NCBI RefSeq assembly: GCF_036026595.1
Contig: NZ_JARZFX010000004.1
Span: 124,001-188,000, forward strand
Origin: Virgibacillus_P tibetensis
Lineage (GTDB): Bacteria; Bacillota; Bacilli; Bacillales; Amphibacillaceae
Direction: 5' to 3'
DNA length: 64,000 nucleotides
This document shows positions 7,986-17,011 of the stretch, one piece after another. The notes below the pieces were generated by a model that saw only the letters and a list, made by a program, of their open reading frames with translations, was not told the DNA's origin and made no database searches. Made by a program: the position numbers and the translations under genes. The stretch's first letter is position 1. Each line of letters begins with the position of its first letter.

Positions 7986-9155
7986 ATGATTAATTTATTT
8001 TTAAAAACAGAACAGCAAAAGAAATGGTTTAAAATGTTACACGAAATGGAGGAGAAACTTAAAAGTAGATCTTCTGAAATTGATGAAATGGCACGCTTCC
8101 CAATAGAAAACATTCAAGATTTGGTGCAAATGGGCTATACAAGTATTATACTTCCACAAGCTTATGGGGGCGAGGGATTAAAAGCCTATGACATGGTACT
8201 TTTTCAGGAAACACTCGCTAGCTTTGATGCGAACACGGCACTTTCCATTGGATGGACTCTTGGGGTTGTTGGCGATATCTATGAACAAAAGCTATGGAGT
8301 GATGAAAATCTGGACTTTTTTGCTAAGGAAATTTTAAATGGTGCAACGGTAAACCGTTCTGTAAGTGAGGCACAAACAGGCAGCCCATCGAGAGGTGGCC
8401 GTCCGGGGACAAGTGCAGTTCGAAAAGATGGCTCTTGGGTTATCTCAGGACGCAAGAATTTCACAACTGCCTCCCCATCGCTAACGTATTTTCTAACATC
8501 CGCATGGATTGAAGAAAAGGAGAAAGTAGGTTTCTTTCTAATTCACAAGGATTCAAAAGGACTAAGCATTGATGAAACATGGGATGTAATAGCAATGCGG
8601 GGAACTGGAAGCCATGATTTAGTACTCGATCATGTGGTAGTTGATGAATCAAAACTTGTTGAACTGCCTAACAAGTCAGGAGGCGGGTTTAATGGATGGG
8701 TTTTACATATTCCGGCCTGTTATCTTGGGATTGCTCAAGCGGCACGTGACTATGCAGTAATGTTTGCAAACCAGCATTCACCAAATAGCCTGAATGGACC
8801 AATTAGCCAATTACCAAATGTTCAACAACATCTGGGTGAAATTGATTTGGAATTATCGAAAGCCAGACATCTTATTTATAGTGTTGCGGAAGCCTATGAT
8901 GATGAAACACGAAGAGAATATTTATCAAATGAAGTAGGAATCGTAAAGCATGCCGTTACAAATGCAGCCATTACAATTGTCGACAAAGCAATGCGAATTG
9001 TCGGGGCTAAGAGTCTTCAACGCAGTAATCCCCTGCAGAGGTACTATCGTGACGTAAGGGCTGGGTTGCATAATCCACCCGCAGACGATATGACTATCAG
9101 AAAATTAGCAGAGACAGCGATTGAACAAGAGAAAATGAAGCATAAGAATGATTGA
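7986..9155 (+). CDS. acyl-CoA dehydrogenase-fold flavoprotein (SfnB/DszC-like)
   Basis: This 389-residue protein has the acyl-CoA dehydrogenase fold: an N-terminal helical domain (about 10-115), a beta domain (about 120-225, with SEAQTGSPSRGG and the flavin-contacting GRKNFTTASP segment) and a C-terminal four-helix domain with the QRYYRDVRAGLHNPP motif. That motif replaces the catalytic-base context of true dehydrogenases. This form is common in flavin monooxygenase-like enzymes such as DszC and SfnB that release sulfur or cleave N- or S-substituted compounds. It leads an operon with a cystine-type ABC importer, so I infer that it processes the imported substrate. ATG 7986 follows CCGGAGGG. 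Confidence 0.75.
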   Translation: MINLFLKTEQQKKWFKMLHEMEEKLKSRSSEIDEMARFPIENIQDLVQMGYTSIILPQAYGGEGLKAYDMVLFQETLASFDANTALSIGWTLGVVGDIYEQKLWSDENLDFFAKEILNGATVNRSVSEAQTGSPSRGGRPGTSAVRKDGSWVISGRKNFTTASPSLTYFLTSAWIEEKEKVGFFLIHKDSKGLSIDETWDVIAMRGTGSHDLVLDHVVVDESKLVELPNKSGGGFNGWVLHIPACYLGIAQAARDYAVMFANQHSPNSLNGPISQLPNVQQHLGEIDLELSKARHLIYSVAEAYDDETRREYLSNEVGIVKHAVTNAAITIVDKAMRIVGAKSLQRSNPLQRYYRDVRAGLHNPPADDMTIRKLAETAIEQEKMKHKND

Positions 9156-9193
9156 GTTCATCATTGAATTATTAATACAAGGGGGATTTTATA

Positions 9194-10045
9194 ATGAAAT
9201 TTAAAACGTTTTTATTGGCAGTTGTTATAGGGTCAGTCATGCTCACTCTATTAGTTGGATGTGGATCAAGTGAGAGTGCAGAAGCTGATGATTCTGAGGT
9301 ACGTAAAGTGAAAGTCGCGTATGATCAATCATCTAAACCGATTTCCTGGGTAGATGAGAGTGGGAACGCAACCGGATATGATGTTGAAGTGATGAAATTA
9401 GTTGATGAAATGCTTCCGGGATATGAATTTGAATTTATTGGAACTACGAGTGATGACCTATTGATAGGCGTTGAGCAAGGGAAATACCAGGTGGGGGTTA
9501 AAAATGCCTTCTGGACAGAGGAAAGAGCGAATAAATTTATCTATCCGGAGGAATTTCTTGGATTAAGCAGTACTGGACTTGTATTAAAGAATGAAAATGA
9601 ACATATTAAAACATTGTCGGATTTCGCTTCTGCTGGTTTTACATTGGCACCGATTGCGGCAAACAACGCACAATATACAGTTATTGCAGAATACAACAAG
9701 GAAAACCCGGATAACCCTGTTTTGCTTGAGGCGGGAGATACATTTTCGGTTGACGTAATTCAATGGGTGATTGAAGGTCGTGTAGATGGCGGAGTACAAA
9801 TCGAGGGCCCTTTTGAAAAACAAGTAGTTGCTGAAGATGGACCGTATCATAATTTGGTTGATGAAGTTGTTTATAATGAATTTGCAGTTATCAAGACTTG
9901 GCCGTTATTCAATAAAAATGAACAGGAATTTGCAGAAGCCTATGATAAAGCAATCAACCAGTTAAAGGAAGAAAAGAAGACAAGCGAACTGAGTACGGAA
10001 TTTTATGGAAGAGACTTATTTGAGGTACTGGAATCCGCAGAATAA
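9194..10045 (+). CDS. amino-acid/organosulfur ABC transporter substrate-binding lipoprotein
   Basis: This is a 283-residue extracytoplasmic solute-binding protein of the polar amino-acid family (SBP_bac_3). It has a signal peptide with lipobox LLVGC, so the mature protein is anchored at Cys23. The fold starts with KVAYDQSSKPISWVDESG, where family members bind the amino-acid alpha groups. It shows two-domain alternation typical of TcyJ/TcyK-like proteins. The ligand cannot be read from sequence; cystine, an S-substituted cysteine or another amino acid are the main options. The start follows AAGGGGGA. It is the second gene of the operon. Confidence 0.88.
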   Translation: MKFKTFLLAVVIGSVMLTLLVGCGSSESAEADDSEVRKVKVAYDQSSKPISWVDESGNATGYDVEVMKLVDEMLPGYEFEFIGTTSDDLLIGVEQGKYQVGVKNAFWTEERANKFIYPEEFLGLSSTGLVLKNENEHIKTLSDFASAGFTLAPIAANNAQYTVIAEYNKENPDNPVLLEAGDTFSVDVIQWVIEGRVDGGVQIEGPFEKQVVAEDGPYHNLVDEVVYNEFAVIKTWPLFNKNEQEFAEAYDKAINQLKEEKKTSELSTEFYGRDLFEVLESAE

Positions 10046-10058
10046 TAGATTGATATGG

Positions 10059-10098
10059 GGTTGTTGGGATTATGATTCACCCCAACAGCCTTTAATTT
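10059..10098 (+). terminator. intra-operon hairpin after the binding-protein gene
   Basis: A 10-bp stem (10059-10068 with 10081-10090, one G-U pair, 12-nt loop) is followed by TTTAATTT. This looks like a partial terminator or 3'-end stabiliser, which would keep binding-protein mRNA in excess over the permease mRNA. Confidence 0.6.
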
Positions 10099-10132
10099 AA
10101 ATAAGAAGTGAAGTTAAGGATGGAGTGAAGGC

Positions 10133-10840
10133 ATGCAAAAATACTTTGACGCATCGTATATATGGGAAGCAATCCCAATGTTACTTCCATTTTTAAAAGT
10201 AACATTTATGGTTACAGGTTTATCTGTGCTGTTTGGTACCATCCTGGGCTTTAATTTAGCAGCGGCAAAAATGGGAAAAAATAAGTTTTTAAGAAAATTT
10301 GCGAATAGTTATATAACGATATTAAGATGCACTCCATCTATTGTCCTTTTATTTTTAGTTTATTATGGTATCCCTGCAATCGGCAGCAATTTCGGTTTAT
10401 ATTTAAACGATATTAGTACAGCGGTATTCGTTGTCATTACTTTTACACTTCAGTTTGCAGCTATCATGGCCGAAGTTATCAGGTCAGCCTATCAATCTAT
10501 TGATAAAGGACAATTCGAGGCTGCAGTTAGCGTTGGTTTAAGTAATGCACAAGCATATAGGAGAATTATTTTTCCGCAGGCCTTTGTAGTGGCCTTACCG
10601 AATTTCGGCAACGGTTTGCTTGCATTACTTCAGGAGGGCGCATTGGCTTATACTATTGGCTTAATTGATGTTGTAGGGAAGGCAAACCTTATAATTGCAG
10701 GAAATTACAATTCACACACGTTAGAAATATTCCTTGCATTAGCTATCATTTATTGGGTACTTTCTATTCTGATTGAGAACTTCTTTCTAAAGTTAGAAAG
10801 AGTTTTCAGTAAAGGAAAACAGCCGTTAAGAACAACGTAA
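10133..10840 (+). CDS. amino-acid ABC transporter permease (TcyL/HisM type)
   Basis: This 235-residue inner-membrane permease of the HisMQ family has about five membrane segments. It carries the EAA loop that docks on the ATPase, seen as EAAVSVGLSNAQAYRRIIFP (about residues 139-158). The LRCTPSIVLLFLVYYGIP segment is also family-typical. It is one of two non-identical permeases in the operon, matching the TcyL/TcyM heterodimer arrangement. Confidence 0.9.
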   Translation: MQKYFDASYIWEAIPMLLPFLKVTFMVTGLSVLFGTILGFNLAAAKMGKNKFLRKFANSYITILRCTPSIVLLFLVYYGIPAIGSNFGLYLNDISTAVFVVITFTLQFAAIMAEVIRSAYQSIDKGQFEAAVSVGLSNAQAYRRIIFPQAFVVALPNFGNGLLALLQEGALAYTIGLIDVVGKANLIIAGNYNSHTLEIFLALAIIYWVLSILIENFFLKLERVFSKGKQPLRTT

Positions 10841-10855
10841 AAAGGGGGGATAGAA

Positions 10856-11557
10856 TTGGATTATAAATTTCTAGTGGAGACATTTTTTGTTGCACTATCG
10901 GGAGTTCCCGTTGCTTTATTCGTTACCATTGTCGCTTTAATAATTGCACTGCCGGCAGGCTTTCTACTTGCCTTAACAAGGATAAATAAAATTCCGGTCA
11001 TTCACCGGTTAGCGCAGGTGTATGTTTCTTTTGTTAGAGGAACCCCGATAATAATTCAAATTTTCATAGTTTATAGTAGTGTCCCATTATTGCTCCATGC
11101 ATTTTTTAGGAAATATAACATTAATATAGATGTTTATGAGATAAATCCTATTTGGTACGCCTTTATTGTCTTCTCCTTTTCTACTACGGCAATCCTTATT
11201 GAGGTCTTTCGTTCCGCCTTGAGTACATTGGATAAAGGACAATTGGAAGCAGCACAGTCAGTTGGACTTACAACTACCCAAGCATACAAACGAATTGTTA
11301 TTCCTCAAATACTCGTTGTTGCGATGCCTAATATCTGTACAGCAACTGTTAATCTGATTAAAGCAACATCTTTAGGTTATGCAATGTCACTGAACGAAAT
11401 TACTTTAAGGGCCAAAGTAGCTGCTAACGTTGGCTACAATTACGTTGAGGCATATATTGATATTTTTTTAGTTTATCTGATTTTATGCAGTTTGGTGGAA
11501 TATGCTTTTAAGCTTTATGAAAAGCGCTTAGCAAGATATAAACCAGCAACTGTTTGA
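10856..11557 (+). CDS. amino-acid ABC transporter permease (TcyM/HisQ type)
   Basis: This 233-residue membrane permease is paralogous to the preceding one. It has VRGTPIIIQIFIVY (about residues 60-73) and the EAA loop EAAQSVGLTTTQAYKRIVIP (about 129-148). The start is TTG 10856 because GGGGGGA (10844-10850) is 5 nt upstream and no ATG is available. It lies 15 nt after the previous stop, in the same transcript. Confidence 0.9.
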   Translation: MDYKFLVETFFVALSGVPVALFVTIVALIIALPAGFLLALTRINKIPVIHRLAQVYVSFVRGTPIIIQIFIVYSSVPLLLHAFFRKYNINIDVYEINPIWYAFIVFSFSTTAILIEVFRSALSTLDKGQLEAAQSVGLTTTQAYKRIVIPQILVVAMPNICTATVNLIKATSLGYAMSLNEITLRAKVAANVGYNYVEAYIDIFLVYLILCSLVEYAFKLYEKRLARYKPATV

Positions 11558-11579
11558 CGAGAAAAAGGGGGACAATGAA

Positions 11580-12335
11580 GTGTTGGAGATCAATAACTTA
11601 CACAAGTCATTTGGTGAACTTGCAGTTATAAAAGGAGTCGATCTGAAAATCGATAAAGGAGATGTTGTCGTCATTCTCGGACCAAGTGGTTCCGGAAAAA
11701 CAACATTGTTGAGATGCATTAACTTCCTTGAAAAGGCAGATAAGGGGCAGGCAATTTTCGGCGATATTGGTTTAAACTTAAAAACGGCGTCCAAAAAGCA
11801 AATTCATGAAATAAGACAAAAGGTTGCTTTTGTTTTCCAGAACTACAATCTGTTTCATAATAAAACAGCTTTGGAGAATGTAACGGAAGGACTTGTTTAT
11901 GGCAAGAGAATTTCAAAACAAGAGGCAATTGAAATTGGTGAAACAGCCTTGGAAAAAGTAGGACTTTCAGATAAAAGCAAAGCATATCCAAGCGAATTAT
12001 CAGGTGGACAACAGCAGAGGGTCGGCATTGCAAGGGCAGTGGCCTTAAATCCGGACATCATACTGTTTGACGAACCAACATCGGCACTGGATCCAGAACT
12101 GGTAGGTGAAGTTTTATCCGTCATGAAAGATATCGCTAGAGAAGGAACGACGATGCTTGTTGTTTCTCATGAAATGTCTTTTGCAAGGGATGTAGCCAAC
12201 AGGGTAATATTTATGGATGGCGGCGTCGTAGTGGAGGAAGGATCTCCTAAAGATATATTCGTAAGTCCAAAGGAAGAAAGAACGAAGCAGTTTCTGAAAA
12301 GGGTTTTACCAGAGGATTATACGTACACTATTTAA
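11580..12335 (+). CDS. amino-acid ABC transporter ATP-binding protein
   Basis: This 251-residue cytoplasmic ATPase of the GlnQ/TcyN family has Walker A GPSGSGKTT (about residues 34-42), the Q-loop in VFQNYNLF, signature LSGGQQQR, Walker B ILFDEP and the switch His in VVSHEM. It powers the importer formed with the two upstream permeases and the lipoprotein. The start is GTG 11580, 7 nt after GGGGGA; the ATG at 11575 is out of frame. No strong terminator follows, only weak stems before a U-rich stretch near 12390-12410. Confidence 0.93.
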   Translation: MLEINNLHKSFGELAVIKGVDLKIDKGDVVVILGPSGSGKTTLLRCINFLEKADKGQAIFGDIGLNLKTASKKQIHEIRQKVAFVFQNYNLFHNKTALENVTEGLVYGKRISKQEAIEIGETALEKVGLSDKSKAYPSELSGGQQQRVGIARAVALNPDIILFDEPTSALDPELVGEVLSVMKDIAREGTTMLVVSHEMSFARDVANRVIFMDGGVVVEEGSPKDIFVSPKEERTKQFLKRVLPEDYTYTI

Positions 12336-12481
12336 ACAAAGGAACAGCAACGTCGTTCCACCCTCGCTCAGGCTTGGACAAGGCACTTGCACTTTTTTCT
12401 TTAATTTGGAAATTTTAGTGAATTCTATCATATATATTGATATGATGAGGAAAAGGTGTTTGCAAGCAAGGGGGAAAACAG

Positions 12482-15400
12482 GTGAATCTAGAGCAACGAA
12501 AAAGAATTGTTAAGGAAGAATTAAAGCAGCTGGAACAAGCGGACTACATAGACAAGAATGTCTTAACAGAAGTATTGGAGGCACATGATCAATTCTATAT
12601 TGATCTGGCACAGAAAACTCAAGTTATAGAAGAAAGAAAAAAAATTGAAATGACAGAACCAGTAGCTCCCTCTAAGCCAAAGAAAGCTAAAAAAGCGCTA
12701 TCAGCCCAGGAAATGCGTGAACGTAATATTACCTGGTCGTTGAATCTTGGTGTTGTATTACTTTTAATTGGAGGGTTGGTTCTTGCCACCAGTACATGGG
12801 ATACACTGGTGGATTGGATGAAAACGGGGTTAGTTGCTCTTGTTTCGGTTTTGTTTTTTGGGTTGGCATATTTTACAATGCGTGTCTTGGATATTAAGAA
12901 AACAGCTTTCGCATTCAATGTGCTTGGCAGTTTATTTTTACCTATCTTTATTTTATCCGCAGGCTACTTTGAACTTTTCGGTTCTTACTTTTCACTATTT
13001 GGTGAGGGACGCTATTTATATGGAACAGTTGGAAGCCTCCTTATCCTACCGTTATATCTATTTTTTTCAGTAAAATTAGGTTCAAGGCTATTCGTATGGT
13101 TCTCCTATGTGACACTTTCCGTGTTTGCGGGTTTTCTAATAGCCTCCTTTTACTTGCCGATCGACGGTTTTTATCTAGGGATTATGCTATTCAACGGGTT
13201 GCTTATTATAGGGTATACCTATTTGAAGAAACACGGGAGATTTCCACTGTTTACAAGGGAGTTTGTGCATTACCTACAGGGTAATTTAATCCTTTCTACT
13301 TTACTGATGATTATATTTTATAATCATGAACTAATGTACAGCTTCAATTTAATTCTGACAGCTGTATTGTATTTCTCTATGATTTTCGTTACAAACCGTA
13401 GGGAATATCACTTCATTTTTACGGCATTATTAGTGTATGGCTCTTATCAATTAATTGAGTTCTCTGTGTTGCATGAGGTGGGGGCTGTCGCCTATGCGCT
13501 GCTGGGATTTATATTTTTGGCGCTTCCTAAATTCCTTAAAGGTAGCCATTCAATGGAAAAGGTATTTCGTTATACAAGTGCTGTCGTTTCTGCCTGTGCG
13601 TTCCTTTATATAAGCTTTGAAGGAATAGTGTTAACGATGAATGAACCATCTGTAATTATGTTGATTGCTTATATCATCATATCGTTAAACTTCGCATTTT
13701 TGGCATATCGAGTAAGCCAAAAACTATTTATGTACTTAAGCCCTGTCTTCCTTATGGCTGCATTTTATGAAGTAGTTTTATTAGGACAGGAGGCTTTCGG
13801 CTATAGTGGACTAAGTCTGCCGATGTTCTTCGCCGGATTCTTTTTATATATTGTATTTGGTTGCCTCATGAGAATGAGTTTCTTCCTGCCTCTTAAATTC
13901 AGCAGTCGGGATATCGGTGGAATTGTCATGGTATTGTGTTTAATGGGTAGCTATATGTTCAAGAACTGGGGACAGGTTGGTACGATGTTCCTGTTGCTGG
14001 CTGTTATTGCATTGTTTATGAATCACTATGAAAAGCGATCAGTATACACAAATTCATCAATTGCATCCTGGCTTCATGCAATATCAGTAGGCTTTGCAGT
14101 CATTATGTATTATGACTTAATTATTGGTAATGGTTTAATACAATATGTCGCCCTTTTTGAAGCGGAGCGTTTTGTGCTGGCAGGATTAGTCGTTCTTTTG
14201 TTAAGTAGCATCTGGAGAAAGATGAATCAGAAAGACTTTAATCAAAATGCTTTCTACACTGCCCATGCTTTTTATTTCTCTGGGCTGTTGATGACGTTTA
14301 CGTATATGTTTAATGATCAACTACGTGCATTAATAGTGCTTGGCGGTATTGGGATGGCCTATTTACTATACAGAAAAACAAATTGGCTTGGAATGTCCCA
14401 TATAGTCAGTGTGCTATCGCTCGTATTTTATTTTACTGTACTTTACGCAGTTCACATGCAATTCACTATCCAATCAGACCTGTTTCATTCCCTGCAGCTT
14501 GTGTTAGGTGCCGTGCTGCTATTAGGTACAGGGTTGATCATCGGTGATAAGGATCGCCGGCTTAGAAGAAGTTTCTGGTGGGCAGGGCATCTGTATTTCC
14601 CTATTTCTCTACTTGTAACGCTTCTGCTATATAGAGAAATTGCCTTCTGGGCGTTTCTGGTTGCCACTGTTATATACGGGTTGAGTGTTCTGAAGGTAAA
14701 GCCTGAATGGAAGATTACTACGTTTCTATATACTTCTTTTACAACCAGTTGGATTGCAATTAGCCTTGCAATGGATCTCTTGGAATTAGACCAGCATGTT
14801 CATTATTCCTTTTTGATAGTAAGTATCCTGTTAATTGCAGCATGGTATTTCGGTAAAGAGCCTTGGGTACGACGAATAGCCTACTATACAGTAGTATTCT
14901 CTCTCATTGGTGTTATTAACTTTACTGCAGTTTTCCCTTATGATTCAGTCTTGCTTAGTGTGACATGGCTATACATTGCAGGTTTATTGTTCGTTCTGTA
15001 TAAAGAAAAATGGGATATTTATAATGCAATACCATTGCTCGTAGCGTATTATGCTCTTGCATTATATGGCCTTCATTATGTGGAATGGGAATATTTCATG
15101 TTGCTTGCGGTAGCTGGTTTAGCAGTTGTCTATAAAGTAATCGGAATACTTTTATACGACTCTATTTATCAGAAGGCGAAAGGGAGAATGGAGTTGCCAA
15201 CTATTGATTGGTACACTATAGTTGGATTTATTTCCTTATGCAGTATGTACTTACTATCTACAGATGACTTATGGACAAAGCTTTTACCGGGCATCCTGAT
15301 ATCAGCTGCGATCCTCATACAACGTAAGCGGATACCATATCTTGCAGAAAAATGGAGTATATTCTCAGCCGTTGTCTTTCTAATACAGCCTTATTATACG

Positions 15401-15889
15401 GTACTAATGAATATAGATCTACCAGCTTTATTTGAGCGGGAATTGTATGTACTGCCATGGGTTATTCTCATTATATTCTTGAAAAGAGTAACAGCTGACT
15501 CACATAAAACACTTGTCAACTCGATTCAATGGGCAGTCCTTGTTATAGTTGCCTTACTGTTAATCCAGGATGGGATGGCCAGCAACACAATTTATGATGC
15601 ATTAATTGTCGGAACGCTGTCATTGGCTTCCATACTAGGCGGAATGAAGTATCAACTGAAGTCATTTTTCTTGATAGGTGTTGGAGTTTTGTTATTAAAT
15701 GTATTTCTGCAGACCAGACCGTATTGGGGGAACTTGCCATGGTGGATCTACTTATTGATTGCAGGTTCTATCCTGATTACAGTTGCTAGCTATAATGAAT
15801 GGCATAAACAAAAGACTGCCGATGGCAAAGAAACATTAATTTCCATAGTTAATAAAAAAGTTATTCAAAAAATAAAGAAGTGGGATTAA
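12482..15889 (+). CDS. very large multi-spanning membrane protein (1135 residues)
   Basis: This 1135-residue protein has a charged cytoplasmic head (about residues 1-80, two helices ending in a Pro/Lys-rich linker). About 30 or more consecutive hydrophobic segments follow, in pairs separated by very short loops, and then a short basic tail. It recalls the large Firmicute proteins annotated as SCO7613 C-terminal domain membrane proteins, for which no function is known to me. No catalytic motif, nucleotide site or extracytoplasmic domain is visible. The start is GTG 12482 with AAGGGGGA upstream. It is monocistronic and ends in a terminator shared with the convergent amidase gene. Confidence 0.65.
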   Translation: MNLEQRKRIVKEELKQLEQADYIDKNVLTEVLEAHDQFYIDLAQKTQVIEERKKIEMTEPVAPSKPKKAKKALSAQEMRERNITWSLNLGVVLLLIGGLVLATSTWDTLVDWMKTGLVALVSVLFFGLAYFTMRVLDIKKTAFAFNVLGSLFLPIFILSAGYFELFGSYFSLFGEGRYLYGTVGSLLILPLYLFFSVKLGSRLFVWFSYVTLSVFAGFLIASFYLPIDGFYLGIMLFNGLLIIGYTYLKKHGRFPLFTREFVHYLQGNLILSTLLMIIFYNHELMYSFNLILTAVLYFSMIFVTNRREYHFIFTALLVYGSYQLIEFSVLHEVGAVAYALLGFIFLALPKFLKGSHSMEKVFRYTSAVVSACAFLYISFEGIVLTMNEPSVIMLIAYIIISLNFAFLAYRVSQKLFMYLSPVFLMAAFYEVVLLGQEAFGYSGLSLPMFFAGFFLYIVFGCLMRMSFFLPLKFSSRDIGGIVMVLCLMGSYMFKNWGQVGTMFLLLAVIALFMNHYEKRSVYTNSSIASWLHAISVGFAVIMYYDLIIGNGLIQYVALFEAERFVLAGLVVLLLSSIWRKMNQKDFNQNAFYTAHAFYFSGLLMTFTYMFNDQLRALIVLGGIGMAYLLYRKTNWLGMSHIVSVLSLVFYFTVLYAVHMQFTIQSDLFHSLQLVLGAVLLLGTGLIIGDKDRRLRRSFWWAGHLYFPISLLVTLLLYREIAFWAFLVATVIYGLSVLKVKPEWKITTFLYTSFTTSWIAISLAMDLLELDQHVHYSFLIVSILLIAAWYFGKEPWVRRIAYYTVVFSLIGVINFTAVFPYDSVLLSVTWLYIAGLLFVLYKEKWDIYNAIPLLVAYYALALYGLHYVEWEYFMLLAVAGLAVVYKVIGILLYDSIYQKAKGRMELPTIDWYTIVGFISLCSMYLLSTDDLWTKLLPGILISAAILIQRKRIPYLAEKWSIFSAVVFLIQPYYTVLMNIDLPALFERELYVLPWVILIIFLKRVTADSHKTLVNSIQWAVLVIVALLLIQDGMASNTIYDALIVGTLSLASILGGMKYQLKSFFLIGVGVLLLNVFLQTRPYWGNLPWWIYLLIAGSILITVASYNEWHKQKTADGKETLISIVNKKVIQKIKKWD

Positions 15890-15894
15890 TACAA

Positions 15895-15923
15895 AAGCGA
15901 ACAGTGTCTGTCACTGTTCGCTT
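15895..15923. terminator. bidirectional terminator between convergent genes
   Basis: A perfect 12-bp stem AAGCGAACAGTG/CACTGTTCGCTT has a 5-nt loop. On the minus strand it is followed by TTTTGTATT, so it best serves the amidase gene. It may also stop the membrane-protein transcript. Confidence 0.8.
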
Positions 15924-15929
15924 CCTGAG

Positions 15930-16721
15930 TTAATCCGTAACAATAAAGGCGTCTTCTACACCTGCATTTAAAACTTCACTCAAGCGGTTCTCTGCATTTT
16001 CTCTACTCGTAAATGCTCCAGCCTGGACACGGTACCACTGTTCACCGGAAATTGTAATTCGATCGATGAAGGATTTAATACCTTGAGATTTAAGAGCAAT
16101 AGAGCGGTCTTCAGCATTTCCTCTTAACTTGAAAGAACCAGCAATGACCCTGAAAATTGTATTCGGCTCAGTCTTTGATTGAAGGTTAAATGCCTTGGCT
16201 AGTCCATTTACATGGCCCAGTGCCACACGCTCACGCCAGGAAGGCTCTTGCATTAAAGCAGCATCCTGTTCATTATCAATAAACCCATTTTCCGTAAGCA
16301 TTGCCGCCATAGAAGTTTCACGTAATACATGGAAGTTTCCCTTTTTCTTTCCACGATTATTAAGTTGATATATCCTGCTAATCTCTGTGTGAATACTATT
16401 TCGATAACCTGCAGTCTGAGAAGCGTCAGATAAGCTGCTATGAATGTAGTCCTCATAGCCATGAGCAGAACCATTAAAAGCATTACAATGAATGGAAAAA
16501 TAATACGTTGCTCCCCAGGAGTTAGCTTCATTTGTTCGCTGCTGCAGACTTTTAGTACTATCATCTGTTCGGCTCATTTTTACAACCACGTCTTTATAGT
16601 TTTCTGTTAGAATTCTGCGTATACGAAGTGCAATATCCAATACGACTGCTTTCTCAACTAACCCATTTCCTTGAGCACCAGGATCTGATCCGCCATGCCC
16701 AGGGTCTAAATAAAGCTTCAT
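15930..16721 (-). CDS. N-acetylmuramoyl-L-alanine amidase with SPOR repeats (CwlC-like)
   Basis: This 263-residue zinc amidase (Amidase_3, about residues 1-175) is followed by two SPOR-type peptidoglycan-binding repeats (about 185-261). Zinc ligands His9 (DPGHGG), Glu23 and His78 (SIHCN) and catalytic Glu144 (LTENGF) are all present. There is no signal peptide, as in B. subtilis CwlC, which acts in the mother cell at lysis. The block RGKKKGNFHVLRET is typical of CwlC/CwlV. The start ATG 16721 follows AAAGGAAGG. A sigma-K-like -10 lies upstream, consistent with a late sporulation role. The gene supports a spore-forming host. Confidence 0.9.
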   Translation of the reverse strand: MKLYLDPGHGGSDPGAQGNGLVEKAVVLDIALRIRRILTENYKDVVVKMSRTDDSTKSLQQRTNEANSWGATYYFSIHCNAFNGSAHGYEDYIHSSLSDASQTAGYRNSIHTEISRIYQLNNRGKKKGNFHVLRETSMAAMLTENGFIDNEQDAALMQEPSWRERVALGHVNGLAKAFNLQSKTEPNTIFRVIAGSFKLRGNAEDRSIALKSQGIKSFIDRITISGEQWYRVQAGAFTSRENAENRLSEVLNAGVEDAFIVTD

Positions 16722-16758
16722 AGGAATTTTCCTTCCTTTAAGTTTATCGTACTACAAA

Positions 16759-16767
16759 TAAAGTATG
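16759..16767 (-). promoter_or_regulatory. possible sigma-K -10 element of the amidase gene
   Basis: The minus strand reads CATACTTTA, an exact fit to the sigma-K -10 CATANNNTA, about 38 nt upstream of the amidase start. The -35 AC is not clear at the expected distance. cwlC of B. subtilis is sigma-K dependent. Confidence 0.4.
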
Positions 16768-16972
16768 GATAAGATTAATATAATTCCACACTTGCCACCA
16801 CCTTTCTACAACTACTATCGAATTAAAGTTGCATAAGGGGGCATGATTAAAAACTATTAGTAAAAAAATAGGATTAAAAGTTTCTGAAGTTGAGGATAAA
16901 CGATTTTAATTTATGAGGTATGGGAAATGTTATAAGTGGCGTATAAGAAGCTGCCTTACTGAAATAAAAAGC

Positions 16973-17002
16973 AAAACTAACAAGACATCACTTGTTAGTT
17001 TT
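16973..17002 (-). terminator. terminator of the antiporter gene
   Basis: Perfect 12-bp arms AAAACTAACAAG/CTTGTTAGTTTT enclose a 6-nt loop. Read on the minus strand the hairpin is followed by GCTTTTTATTT, a good U tract just beyond the antiporter stop codon. Confidence 0.85.
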
Positions 17003-17011
17003 ACGTAGTTA

